A stretch of DNA of 64,000 bases from an uncultured Eubacteriales bacterium (GCA_900315595.1 OMZQ01000002.1:86069-150068), one strand, 5' to 3'. Positions 51,312 through 59,591 are shown, numbered from the stretch's first letter. A program made the numbers and translations. Notes: generated by a model not told the origin, from the letters alone.

Positions 51312-54225
51312 AATTTATGACAAGAATCCGGCGACCAAATCGAAATACGACGGAGAAGCGGAAAAACAGAAAAAGTACGCGAAGCTCGGCGCAAGGATCA
51401 CCGACAACGTCCCGCATAAGCTCTTCGGTCTGAAGACCACCGACGAGGAATACTGGGGTCTGCGCGAGATCCTCAGCGAGGACGAGGTGGACGTCGCCCT
51501 GTCCATGAAGCAGCGCAAGTGGTACACCCACGACGAGCTGCTTGCAATGAATCAGAAGATGGGCAAGGAAACCTTTGAAAAGGCGCTGAACGACCTCTGC
51601 ATCCACGGCTTCGTGGAATACGACTACGGCGACCACTACGACGACAACGGCCCGATCCCCGGCGCGCCGAAGGAGCTTCGCTACCGCACCTCCTACTTCG
51701 TGCCCGGCAGCGCGGAGCTGTTCAACTCCTCCGAGGACCGGATCGCAAAGAATCCCCCCGTTGCCCGGATGTTCGAGCGCATGACCTTCCTGCCCCTGGA
51801 GCACATCACCTCTATGGTTCGTCCCGGCGGCAACGGCATCGGCATGCACGTCATCCCGGTGGAAAAAGAAGTCCAGATGAGCCGCGAGTCGGTAAAGCTG
51901 GAAAAGATCTCCTACTGGCTGCAAAAATATGAGGGCCATCTCTCGGCGGGCATCTGCTCCTGCCGCGCCTCCCGCGCGATGCTCGGTGAGGGCTGCACCG
52001 ACGACTGCAAGGACTGGTGCATCCAGGTGGGCGATATGGCAGACTACACCGTGGAGACCGGGCGCGCGCACTACATCACGAAGGAAGAAGCTCTGGACAT
52101 TCTGAAGAAGTCCGAGGAAAACGGCTACGTCCACCAGATCACGAACATCGACGGCGAGGACCATATCTTCGATATCTGCAACTGCAACGTGCAGATCTGC
52201 AACGCCCTGCGGACCTCCCTGCTGTTCAACACGCCCAACATGTCCAAGAGCGCCTACACCGCAAAGGTCACGACGGAAAACTGTGTCGCCTGCGGACGCT
52301 GCGTGGAGATCTGCCCCGCCGGCGCGCTCAAGCTGGGCCAGAAGCTCTGCCGGAAGGACGGCAGCGAGGTCGAGTACCCGATCTCCATCCTGCCCGACAA
52401 GATCCGCTGGGGCAAGTACGCCTGGGACGAGAATTACCGTGACTCCGCCCGCGTCAACACCCATAAGACCGGAACCTCCCCCTGCAAGTCCGCATGCCCG
52501 GCCCACGTGCCCGTGCAGGGCTACCTGAAGATGGCGAAGGAGGGCCGTTACGCCGAGGCGCTGGCCCTGATCAAGCGGGAGAACCCCTTCCCTGCCATCT
52601 GCGGCCGCGTCTGCAACAAGCGCTGTGAGGACGCCTGCACCCGCGGGACCATCGACAAGCCCGTCGCCATCGACGACGTCAAGAAGTTCCTGGCCGAGCG
52701 CGATCTGCACGCCGAGACCCGCTACGTGCCAAAGAAACGGATCAACCGCGTGAGCGGCGAATGGGATCAGAAGATCGCCATCATCGGCGCCGGTCCTGCG
52801 GGTCTGAGCTGCGCCTACTATCTGGCTGAGCGCGGCTATCATCCCACCGTCTTTGAAAAGCACGAAAAGCCCGGCGGCATGATGACCTACGGCATCCCGT
52901 CCTTCAAGCTGGAAAAAGACGTGATCGACGCGGAGATCGAGGTCATTCGCCAGCTCGGCGTGGACATTCGCTGCGGCGTCGAGGTCGGCAAGGACGTCAC
53001 GATCGACCAGCTCCGCAAGGAGGGCTACCAGGCCTTCTATATCGCCATCGGCTGCCAGGGCGGCAAGCGCCCCGGCGTGGAGAACGACGACGCCCCCGGC
53101 ACGGAGATCGCCGTCTCCTTCCTGGAAAAAGCGCTCGGCGGCAAGGCTCCGGCCATGCCCGCAAAGGTCGTGGTCGTCGGCGGCGGCAACGTTGCCATCG
53201 ACTGCGCCCGCACGGCCAAGCGCCTCGGCGCGACGGAGGTTTCCATGTACTGTCTGGAATCCCGCGAGACGATGCCCGCGTCCCCGGAGGAGATCCGGGA
53301 GGCCGAGGAGGACGGCGTTTCGATCCTGCCGTCCTGGGGCCCGAAGAAGGTGCTGACCTCCGAAAACGGTCACGTGTCCGGCCTGACCTTCAAGCGCTGC
53401 CTTTCCACCATCGACCCGCAGACCAAGAAATTCTCCCCGAAGTACGATGAGAACGAGACCGTAACCGTGGACGCGGATTACGTGATCTTCGCCATCGGCC
53501 AGGCCATCGAATGGGGCAAGCTCCTGGACGGCACCAAGGTCGAGTTCTGGCACGGCAACTATCCCGTCGCCGACAAGTTCACCTATCAGACCGCCGATCC
53601 CTCCATCTTCGTGGGCGGCGACGTCTATACCGGCCCGAAGTTCGTGATCGACGCCATCGGTCAGGGCCACGAGGCGGCGGAATCCCTCGCCCGCTGCGTC
53701 TCAGAAAACAACGTCCCCCAGACTCTGGCCCGCGACCGCCGTTACTTCAAGGCGCTCGACCGCGACAACGTGGCGATCGACTCCTACGACCGTGCCCAGC
53801 GTCAGGCGCCGCCCGAAAAGGCGGGTGCTGACCGCGAAGCGAAATTCTCCGACCCGCGCGGGATCCTGACCGAGGAGCAGGTACACACCGAGGCCTCCCG
53901 CTGCCTGAGCTGCGGCAGGAGCGTCGTAGATCCGCACAAGTGTATCGGCTGCGGTCTTTGCACCACCCGCTGCGAATTTGACGCCATCCACCTGGTCCGC
54001 GACCATCCGAAGAATTCGACGATGCGCCGCGCCGAGGACAAGGTCGGCGGGCTGCTCGGCTATGCGGTCCCCAGAGCGTTTAAGATCCTGTTAAACAGCG
54101 GCTCAAAGGAAGCAAAGCTGATGCGCGAGAAGCGCCGCGAATTCAAGAAACAGGTCGCAGAACGGCCCGAAAAGCTCCCGCACACCGGCAACGCCGTGGA
54201 CGTGGACGAGCTGATGCAGGATTGA
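51304..54225 (+). CDS. Multidomain iron-sulfur flavoprotein oxidoreductase B (GltD-like core)
   Basis: A 973-residue paralogue of the protein at 47110-49923 with the same layout. The N-terminal helical part ends in HDELLAMNQKMGKETFEKAL. The cysteine-rich part has GICSCRASRAMLGEGCTDDC and ICNCNVQIC, differing in cysteine spacing from copy A. A 4Fe-4S motif (ENCVACGRCVEICPAGALKL) follows, then a Fer4_20 part, the FAD motif IIGAGPAGLSCAYYLAERG, the NAD(P) motif VVVVGGGNVAIDCARTAK, and a C-terminal CIGCGLCTTRC. It ends in a basic helical tail absent from copy A. The start overlaps hypB by eight bases. The two copies may form a heteromeric electron-transfer complex; function not known. Confidence 0.8.
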   Translation: MPEIYDKNPATKSKYDGEAEKQKKYAKLGARITDNVPHKLFGLKTTDEEYWGLREILSEDEVDVALSMKQRKWYTHDELLAMNQKMGKETFEKALNDLCIHGFVEYDYGDHYDDNGPIPGAPKELRYRTSYFVPGSAELFNSSEDRIAKNPPVARMFERMTFLPLEHITSMVRPGGNGIGMHVIPVEKEVQMSRESVKLEKISYWLQKYEGHLSAGICSCRASRAMLGEGCTDDCKDWCIQVGDMADYTVETGRAHYITKEEALDILKKSEENGYVHQITNIDGEDHIFDICNCNVQICNALRTSLLFNTPNMSKSAYTAKVTTENCVACGRCVEICPAGALKLGQKLCRKDGSEVEYPISILPDKIRWGKYAWDENYRDSARVNTHKTGTSPCKSACPAHVPVQGYLKMAKEGRYAEALALIKRENPFPAICGRVCNKRCEDACTRGTIDKPVAIDDVKKFLAERDLHAETRYVPKKRINRVSGEWDQKIAIIGAGPAGLSCAYYLAERGYHPTVFEKHEKPGGMMTYGIPSFKLEKDVIDAEIEVIRQLGVDIRCGVEVGKDVTIDQLRKEGYQAFYIAIGCQGGKRPGVENDDAPGTEIAVSFLEKALGGKAPAMPAKVVVVGGGNVAIDCARTAKRLGATEVSMYCLESRETMPASPEEIREAEEDGVSILPSWGPKKVLTSENGHVSGLTFKRCLSTIDPQTKKFSPKYDENETVTVDADYVIFAIGQAIEWGKLLDGTKVEFWHGNYPVADKFTYQTADPSIFVGGDVYTGPKFVIDAIGQGHEAAESLARCVSENNVPQTLARDRRYFKALDRDNVAIDSYDRAQRQAPPEKAGADREAKFSDPRGILTEEQVHTEASRCLSCGRSVVDPHKCIGCGLCTTRCEFDAIHLVRDHPKNSTMRRAEDKVGGLLGYAVPRAFKILLNSGSKEAKLMREKRREFKKQVAERPEKLPHTGNAVDVDELMQD

Positions 54226-54238
54226 CGGAGGAAGCGCC

Positions 54239-54610
54239 GTGCATGAAATGGGAATCGTGCTCCATCTGGCAAAAACGCTGGACGAAACCGCTGCCGAGGA
54301 GCATCTGGCAAGGATCGGCTCCGTGACCCTCCAGGTCGGAGAGGTCTCGGGCATTCTGACCGACTATTTTCAGGAATGCTGGGACTACTTCAAGGTCCGC
54401 CATCCGGTTTTGAAGGATTCCGAGCTGATTTTGGAGACGATCCCTGCCGTGACCTGGTGCGACAACTGCAAACGGACCTACGAGACCGTGAAATTCGGAC
54501 GCGAATGTCCCTACTGCCACAGCGGGGAAACCTGGCTGCTCCGCGGGAACGAGTGCATCATCAAAGAGATCGAGGCCGAGGAAGCGCCGGACGAGGCGGA
54601 ATCCGGTTGA
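54239..54610 (+). CDS. hypA: HypA nickel metallochaperone
   Basis: A 123-residue protein that hands nickel to the target enzyme with HypB. The N-terminal nickel site M-H2-E3-M is intact, and the zinc site is formed by C74-x2-C77 and C90-x2-C93 (CDNC, CPYC). The length is normal, with a short acidic tail. The GTG start at 54239 places His at position 2 as required and has GGAGG in front. It is the last gene of the five-gene operon. With HypB it implies that a nickel-dependent step is part of whatever the operon does. Confidence 0.93.
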   Translation: MHEMGIVLHLAKTLDETAAEEHLARIGSVTLQVGEVSGILTDYFQECWDYFKVRHPVLKDSELILETIPAVTWCDNCKRTYETVKFGRECPYCHSGETWLLRGNECIIKEIEAEEAPDEAESG

Positions 54611-54639
54611 GCTCCGGCACAGCCGCGTGATCCAGAAAC

Positions 54640-54681
54640 GATCGAACTCCGGAAGGGCTTTCGCCCGACCGGAGTTCGATC
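54640..54681 (+). terminator. Hairpin after hypA
   Basis: A 13-bp perfect stem (54640-54652 with 54669-54681) with an inner GGGC/GCCC stem. No T tract follows, so termination may be partial. Confidence 0.6.
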
Positions 54682-54780
54682 CGTTATCTGAGAGGTACTG
54701 TGACGCCCTCCTTCGATCGCTTCTGCGGCTGCTTGTTCAATCCACGAACAAATACCGGAGATCTGATACAAGCACCCGGG

Positions 54781-54822
54781 AAAAAAATTTGCCCCTGCGC
54801 CAAGATGAGCTGGCGCAGGGGC
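54781..54822 (-). terminator. Minus-strand intrinsic terminator in a gene-free region
   Basis: A perfect 12-bp stem (54791-54802 with 54811-54822). On the minus strand it is followed by AAATTTTTTT. No minus-strand gene is seen to its right, so it may end a small RNA. Confidence 0.65.
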
Positions 54823-54990
54823 GTGCTGGGGTAGGAGTGAGAATAGAGAAAGGAGATGAAAAAAGCAAAAGAATTTGCGTTTAAATTCACAAAATGCATT
54901 TCGTTTGAAGAAATCTCGGCGATCGGTTGAATGACCGTTTCGCTTGCTTTGTGCCCTAACAATACCAGAATAATTCGGTTTTGTCGATAG
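54783..54990 (-). ncRNA. Possible small RNA ending at the orphan terminator
   Basis: A TATAGT element at 55003-54998 (minus strand) could start an RNA near 54990 that would end at the terminator at 54822-54781. The -35 region is weak and no coding frame with a ribosome site is visible. The 872-base gap 54611-55482 holds no convincing gene; besides the listed hairpins, dyads and promoter I see nothing in it. Confidence 0.25.
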
Positions 54991-55034
54991 TCATTTGACT
55001 ATAATCGAGAATCCGTAAATGTGCATTTTGCACA
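54988..55034. promoter_or_regulatory. Dyads around a TATAAT element upstream of the PucR-type gene
   Basis: TAGTCA-TT-TGACTA (54988-55001) overlaps TATAAT at 55000-55005. Downstream, TGTGC-N5-GCACA (55020-55034) is one of two copies of this dyad; the other is at 55450-55464. Confidence 0.4.
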
Positions 55035-55358
55035 CGTTTGAACCCTTCTCCGGGGGGTCAAATCCTCGTCACGAGCCCCGGGATCGACGCGGATCGAGGG
55101 GAACGCTGCCGGGCGGAACACGGTTTCAAGACTGGTTTTGCGCTGTTCATGCGCATTGCCGTGAGACGCGTCCGGCAGACGAAAGCGGCGTATGGAATCC
55201 GTCTCTGCGAGGCCTGCCGTCCGCCGCCCCGTTCCCCGATCTGGGAGCGGGACGCATCTGCAGGCAGGGCGAAAACAGACAAAACGGAAAGGAAGCGCAA
55301 TCTGAATTGCAGTTTCGTTCACAATATGCATCTTCTGCGATTGCTTGCAGATTAGGGC

Positions 55359-55387
55359 TTGAAATCTGCTTTTTCTTCTGGTATTCT
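55359..55387 (+). promoter_or_regulatory. Promoter of the PucR-type regulator
   Basis: TTGAAA (55359-55364) and TATTCT (55382-55387) with a 17-base spacer, about 95 bases before the start codon. Confidence 0.55.
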
Positions 55388-55449
55388 TAGATCAAAGTGC
55401 GGGAAATGATTCGCCGGCCCTCCCGGAGCGGTCGGCTCGTTGAAAAGGA

Positions 55450-55464
55450 TGTGCGTGGTGCACA
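55450..55464. promoter_or_regulatory. TGTGC-N5-GCACA dyad before the PucR-type gene
   Basis: Same half-sites and spacing as the dyad at 55020-55034, 430 bases away. It lies between the promoter and the GGAGG ribosome site, where a bound regulator would block the gene; autoregulation is plausible. Confidence 0.45.
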
Positions 55465-55482
55465 CGGGAACGGAGGTTTGTG

Positions 55483-56730
55483 ATGGAAGCCGAACGCATC
55501 GCTTTGTCGCCCGAAGAGGCGGAACAGTGCGCACGGATCAAGGAAACCCTGGTAAACTGTCTGCTGGAGCGGCGTTCCGTGCAGGCGACGGTGCAGGAGG
55601 CCGCAGTCCTGACGGGCTGTCCGATCATCCTGACCTCCAGTTCTTACCGCGTGATCACGATGGCGGACCTCGGCACGGAGGTGGATGACCCGATCTGGCA
55701 GGACTCCAAGCGGACCGGGTATTGCAGTGCGGATGCGGTACGCCGCTTCGACCAGGAGGGCGTAACCCGGGAAGTACAGGGGACCCACGGCCCCATGCTG
55801 CTCTCCCGCGGTCTGGCGCAGAAGATGCCCCGCGTCCTGCAGCAGATCCCGATTCACGGGCGGATCGGCGCCTATATCGGCCTGTATCTGGCCCACCGGG
55901 AGTTTCGGGAATCCGACCTGATCCTGACGGATTACATCTCCCGTATTCTGTCCGTGATGCTGGAGCAGTCGCGGGATCTGGTGCTGCAGGGCCTGGAGAT
56001 CCGGGAGAGCATCCTCTCCGACCTGCTCAGCGGGGTCCTGTTCTCCGACGAGCTCCTGCAAGACAGGATGGCGGCCGCCCACTGGAGGCCGAAGCCCTGT
56101 TTCCGCTGCGTGCTGTTTACCGCGCAGAGCGAGAGCGGCAAGATCGAGAACGCGGACTATCTCTCCCAGGTCCTCACCCAACTGATCCCGAACTCCTTTG
56201 CCTTTCCGGTGCAGGACGGTCTGTTCCTGCTGATCAACTCGGACCGGGGCGGCGTATTGGAGCAGAAGCGGACACGGCTGACTGCACTGGCCGAGGAATA
56301 CCGGCTTTACGCCAGCGTCAGCATCCTCTTCCGTGATTTGATCCATCTGCGCGCCTATTACGGCTCCTGTCTGAAAACCAGCGTTCTGACCAAAAAGCTG
56401 CGGATCGCAGATCGGATCACCCTGCTGGACGACGTCTTTTTTCCGCTGATCGCAGACAGCCTCAGCCGGGAGGAGCGGCTGGCCCTGGTCCAAGCAGACT
56501 ACAAAGAGCTGGAGGCCTATGACCGGAGCAACAACACCGACTACTGCCAGACGCTGAAGACCTATTTTGAGCATGGCTGCTCTGCAACGAACGCTGCCGC
56601 CGCGCTCTACGTCCACCGAAACACCCTGACAAAGCGCCTGGCGCGGATCACGGAGATCTGCGGTCTGGACCCGAGCGACGGGAAGGCGCTGATGCACTTT
56701 TATATGAGCAGTTATCTCCGGGCGCTTTAA
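55483..56730 (+). CDS. PucR/CdaR-type transcriptional regulator
   Basis: A 415-residue regulator. The N-terminal half (LVNCLLERRSVQATVQEAAV, PIILTSSSYRVITM) resembles a GAF-like sensing domain. The middle (LIPNSFAFPVQDGLFLLINS) fits the GGDEF-like part of CdaR proteins, and the C-terminal YFEHGCSATNAAAALYVHRN followed by TLTKRLARITEICG is the PucR-type helix-turn-helix. I chose the ATG at 55483 rather than the adjacent GTG. Such regulators often control catabolism of purines, sugar acids or amino acids next to them. Possible targets are the hyp/flavoprotein operon or its own gene, given the twin dyads. Confidence 0.85.
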   Translation: MEAERIALSPEEAEQCARIKETLVNCLLERRSVQATVQEAAVLTGCPIILTSSSYRVITMADLGTEVDDPIWQDSKRTGYCSADAVRRFDQEGVTREVQGTHGPMLLSRGLAQKMPRVLQQIPIHGRIGAYIGLYLAHREFRESDLILTDYISRILSVMLEQSRDLVLQGLEIRESILSDLLSGVLFSDELLQDRMAAAHWRPKPCFRCVLFTAQSESGKIENADYLSQVLTQLIPNSFAFPVQDGLFLLINSDRGGVLEQKRTRLTALAEEYRLYASVSILFRDLIHLRAYYGSCLKTSVLTKKLRIADRITLLDDVFFPLIADSLSREERLALVQADYKELEAYDRSNNTDYCQTLKTYFEHGCSATNAAAALYVHRNTLTKRLARITEICGLDPSDGKALMHFYMSSYLRAL

Positions 56731-56758
56731 GCGAAGCACACCGAAAAGGAGGAACACA

Positions 56759-57376
56759 ATGAGCAGCATTCGAGTCAGCGGAAACGCAAAGCGCGACTAT
56801 GCGGCGGAGCGATTCCAGCTTCAGATCCAGGTCCAGGCGAGCGGGACCACCTCGGGAAAAGCCGTCAAGGCAGGAAATCAGGCTGTGGAGGCCTTCCTTC
56901 GCACCATGCAGGAGGCCCTCGCCATCGAGCCGAAGGACTGGACGGCTGGTGAATACAGCGTGGAGCGGTCCTACGCCGCGGAGCATGAATTCAACTTCTC
57001 CCGCTCCCTCAATCTCTGGGTGGAGGCGGATCAGAATCTCGTCCAGGCGATGACGGCCCGGATGGAGGAAATGGAAAACGTCGCTTTCCACATCAGCTTT
57101 GGTCTGGATCGCGAAGCGGAGAAGGAACAGGAGGTCCTTGCAATGGCTGTGGCGGACGCCAGGCGAAAGGCCGAGGCGATCGCCGCCGCGCTGGGGCAGC
57201 GGCTGACCGGGATCGGAGACGTGAGCAGCGATTACTTCGCTGCGGAGGACGAAGCGCCGACCTGCCTGCGAAAGAATTCCGTCAGCGCGGACGGAGGCCT
57301 TGCCGGTCAGATCCGGCGTCCGGTCGTGACGATCGCAAAAACCGTGAACGTCGTCTGGAATGCGGAGACGGCGTAA
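56759..57376 (+). CDS. SIMPL (DUF541) domain protein
   Basis: A 205-residue protein of the SIMPL family: IRVSGNAKRDYAAERFQLQI at the N-terminus, WTAGEYSVERSYAAEHEFNF in the middle and ADARRKAEAIAAALGQRLTG near the end. Most family members are exported or periplasmic, but this one has no signal peptide, so it should stay in the cytoplasm. Function is not established. It starts 28 bases after the regulator with AAGGAGG as ribosome site and is probably co-transcribed with it. Confidence 0.85.
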   Translation: MSSIRVSGNAKRDYAAERFQLQIQVQASGTTSGKAVKAGNQAVEAFLRTMQEALAIEPKDWTAGEYSVERSYAAEHEFNFSRSLNLWVEADQNLVQAMTARMEEMENVAFHISFGLDREAEKEQEVLAMAVADARRKAEAIAAALGQRLTGIGDVSSDYFAAEDEAPTCLRKNSVSADGGLAGQIRRPVVTIAKTVNVVWNAETA

Positions 57377-57420
57377 GGACGGCGGTATCCCATTCCCCGC
57401 GGGAAGCCGCGATCAAACAG

Positions 57421-57457
57421 TTTTCGGAAAAACAGAAAATTTTCGGAAAACAGAAAA
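57421..57457 (+). repeat. Tandem direct repeat upstream of tRNA-Arg
   Basis: Two adjacent copies of TTTTCGGAAAA(A)CAGAAAA (19 and 18 bases) lie directly before the tRNA promoter. Each contains a TTTTC-GGAAAA imperfect dyad. AT-rich repeats at this place may act as an UP-type element or a protein site. Confidence 0.7.
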
Positions 57458-57463
57458 TTCCCC

Positions 57464-57492
57464 TTTACTTTTCAGATCGGACCTGCTATAAT
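57464..57492 (+). promoter_or_regulatory. Promoter of tRNA-Arg
   Basis: TTTACT (57464-57469) and TATAAT (57487-57492), 17-base spacer, with TGC before the -10 box. Confidence 0.7.
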
Positions 57493-57504
57493 AATCAGGC
57501 AAAC

Positions 57505-57580
57505 GCGCCGGTGGCTCAATGGATAGAGCATCAGATTCCGGTTCTGAGGGTTGGGGGTTCGAGTCCCTTCCGGCGTGCCA
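57505..57580 (+). tRNA. tRNA-Arg (anticodon CCG)
   Basis: A full cloverleaf can be drawn: acceptor GCGCCGG with CCGGCGT, D-stem GCTC/GAGC, anticodon stem TCAGA/TCTGA with loop TTCCGGT, a five-base variable loop, T-arm with TTCGAGT loop, and an encoded CCA. Anticodon CCG reads CGG arginine codons. The first acceptor pair is G-U and the T-stem has two G-U pairs. Confidence 0.95.
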
Positions 57581-57624
57581 ACAAAATGCCTCTTTTGTCT
57601 GCCGGACAAAAGAGGCATTTTGTT
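57580..57624 (+). terminator. Terminator of tRNA-Arg
   Basis: A perfect 20-bp stem (57580-57599 with 57605-57624) with a five-base loop. The stem begins at the last A of the CCA end. Confidence 0.9.
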
Positions 57625-57706
57625 GAACGCGGACGATCCGTTCGCCCGATGCCGCGCAGGAAATACGGAATTTGCCCCATTCGCTTGCATGCGTTACGGA
57701 GGACCT

Positions 57707-58621
57707 ATGGAAAACATCATCGAGATATCAAATCTGAACAAATCCTACGGCGAGGTAAAAGCCGTGCAAGACCTGTCGTTCCGCGTGAAACGCGGCGAGC
57801 TCTTTGCCTTCCTCGGCGTGAACGGAGCGGGAAAATCGACGACGATCTCCATGCTCTGCGGGCAGCTCAGGAAGGACAGCGGGACCATCACGGTCTGCGG
57901 GAGCGACGTGGAAAAGGAGTTTGAGCGGATCAGCCGAAAGATCGGAGTGGTCTTTCAACGCTCCGCCCTCGACGAGCAGCTTTCCGCACGGGATAATCTG
58001 CGCAGCCGCGCCGCGCTCTACGGGATCACCGGAAAAGCGTTCACGCGCCGCTTTGAGGAGCTTGCCGAAACGCTGGATTTTTCCGACTTTTCCGATCGCC
58101 CGCTTTCGAAGCTGTCGGGCGGACAGAAGCGCAGGATCGACATTGCCCGCGCCCTGCTGCACGAGCCGGAGATCCTGATCCTCGACGAGCCGACGACGGG
58201 TCTCGACCCGCAGACGAGAAAGCTGCTGTGGAACGTCGTCGAAACGCTGCGCAGGGAGAAAAAGCTGACGGTCTTCCTCACGACGCACTACATGGAGGAA
58301 GCCGCCGACGCCGACTACGTTGTGATCATCGACAGCGGGCGCATCGCAGCCGAAGGCACGCCGCTGGAGCTGAAAAACAAATACGTCGGGGATTACGTCA
58401 CGATCTACGGCGCAGATGAGAAAGCGGTCGCCGCGCTGGATCTTCCTTATGAAACGGTGCGCGACGGCTTCCGCGTCTCGGTTGCGAACACCGGAAAGGT
58501 CACGGAGCTGATCGCGGCAAACCCTGGCCTGTTCCGGGATTACGAGGTCATAAAGGGGAAAATGGATGACGTATTTCTCACCGTCACCGGCAAAAACCTT
58601 CCGGGAGGTGCGCTGCAATGA
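57707..58621 (+). CDS. ABC-2 type exporter, ATP-binding subunit
   Basis: A 304-residue ATPase of the DrrA/CcmA-type. Walker A is GVNGAGKST, the signature LSGGQKRRID, Walker B ILILDEPTTGLD and the H-loop TTHYMEEA. A C-terminal extension of about 70 residues (after AEGTPLELKNKYVGDY) is typical of the drug or polymer export subgroup. The start at 57707 follows CGGAGG; the frame further upstream passes through the tRNA and is not coding. It overlaps the permease gene by four bases, so both form one exporter. Substrate unknown. Confidence 0.93.
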   Translation: MENIIEISNLNKSYGEVKAVQDLSFRVKRGELFAFLGVNGAGKSTTISMLCGQLRKDSGTITVCGSDVEKEFERISRKIGVVFQRSALDEQLSARDNLRSRAALYGITGKAFTRRFEELAETLDFSDFSDRPLSKLSGGQKRRIDIARALLHEPEILILDEPTTGLDPQTRKLLWNVVETLRREKKLTVFLTTHYMEEAADADYVVIIDSGRIAAEGTPLELKNKYVGDYVTIYGADEKAVAALDLPYETVRDGFRVSVANTGKVTELIAANPGLFRDYEVIKGKMDDVFLTVTGKNLPGGALQ

Positions 58622-59520
58622 AGACCTTACGCAACGTTGCCCGCAGAGATCTGAAGCTGTTTTTCAAAGATAAGGGCATGTTTTTCTCCGCGCTTATTAC
58701 GCCGATCATTCTGTTGGTGCTTTACGCAACGTTCCTTGCCAAGGTTTATCGCGACAGCTTTGCATCCGCGCTGCCGGAGGGCCTTCAGATCTCGGAAAAG
58801 CTGCTGAACGGTACGGTCGCCAGCCAGTTGATCGCCGCGCTGCTTGCGGTCTCCTGCGTGACGGTATCGTTCTGCGCAAACCTTCTGATGATCCAGGATA
58901 AAGCCAACGGCAGCATCTGCGATTTCACCGTCTCTCCGGTCCGCCGCTCCACACTCGCCGCCGGATACTATCTCGCTTCTGCGGCAAGCACGCTGATCGT
59001 CACGTTCTCTGCTTACGCCGTCTGTCTCGGATACCTTGCGACGCAGGGATGGTATTTGTCTCTGTCCGACGCTCTGCTCGCCGTGTGCGACGTGCTGCTT
59101 TTGACCCTGTTCGGCACCGCCCTCTCCTCTTGCATCAACTTCTTCCTGAAAACAAACGGTCAGGCGTCTGCGGTGGGCACGATCGTCAGCGCGGGCTACG
59201 GCTTTATCTGCGGCGCGTATATGCCGATCGCGAGCTTCGGCAAAGGCTTGCAGAAGGTTCTTTCCTTCTTCCCGGGGACCTATGGGACCTGCCTGCTGCG
59301 AAATCACCTGATGCGCGGCGTCTTCGCCGAAATGGAAAACGCCGGCTTCCCCTCGCAGGTCGTGGAGAGCATCAAGGACGGCATCGACGTCAACTTGTAT
59401 TTCTTCGGAAAATCCGTGCCGCTGTCCGCCATGTTCGCCGTGCTGTTCGGGGCTGTCGTTCTGTTCACCGGGTTGTTCGTTTTGCTCCACGTCCTGCGCA
59501 GGCATGCGAAAACGTATTAA
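58618..59520 (+). CDS. ABC-2 type exporter, permease subunit
   Basis: A 300-residue membrane protein with six hydrophobic segments and the ABC2_membrane layout: KLFFKDKGMFFSALITPIIL in the first helix, a large extracytoplasmic loop, then FCANLLMIQDKANGSICDFT and LTLFGTALSSCINFFLKTNG. It pairs with the ATPase encoded directly upstream (ATGA overlap). It may export a drug, peptide or lipid; no accessory gene tells which. No own promoter is seen, so it depends on that of the ATPase, which I cannot place with certainty between the tRNA terminator and 57707. Confidence 0.9.
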   Translation: MKTLRNVARRDLKLFFKDKGMFFSALITPIILLVLYATFLAKVYRDSFASALPEGLQISEKLLNGTVASQLIAALLAVSCVTVSFCANLLMIQDKANGSICDFTVSPVRRSTLAAGYYLASAASTLIVTFSAYAVCLGYLATQGWYLSLSDALLAVCDVLLLTLFGTALSSCINFFLKTNGQASAVGTIVSAGYGFICGAYMPIASFGKGLQKVLSFFPGTYGTCLLRNHLMRGVFAEMENAGFPSQVVESIKDGIDVNLYFFGKSVPLSAMFAVLFGAVVLFTGLFVLLHVLRRHAKTY

Positions 59521-59562
59521 CCCTCCTGTCACAGTCTGATCCGCCCGATTGGATTTTTCCTT

Positions 59563-59591
59563 TTGACAAGCCAGCGGTTATGCGCTATAAT
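59563..59591 (+). promoter_or_regulatory. Promoter of the DtxR-family regulator
   Basis: Consensus TTGACA (59563-59568) and TATAAT (59586-59591) with a 17-base spacer. Confidence 0.85.

Noticed and set aside
51133..53670. 845-residue minus-strand frame opposite oxidoreductase B
   Set aside because: Shadow of the real gene: composition is dominated by Val, Leu, Gly, Ala, Asp and His, no motif is seen, and it covers the well-supported plus-strand frame.
54856..54930. 24-codon plus-strand frame starting MKKAKEFAFK after AAAGGAG
   Set aside because: The ribosome-like sequence touches the ATG with no spacing, so initiation is unlikely; no similarity recognised.
55019..55390. Plus-strand frames of 105-123 codons in the gap before the PucR-type gene
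   Set aside because: No ribosome site, biased composition and overlap with each other in different frames.
57505..57624. tRNA-Arg as an integration site for a mobile element
   Set aside because: No integrase gene and no second copy of the tRNA 3' end found in the window; the long stem after it is a terminator.
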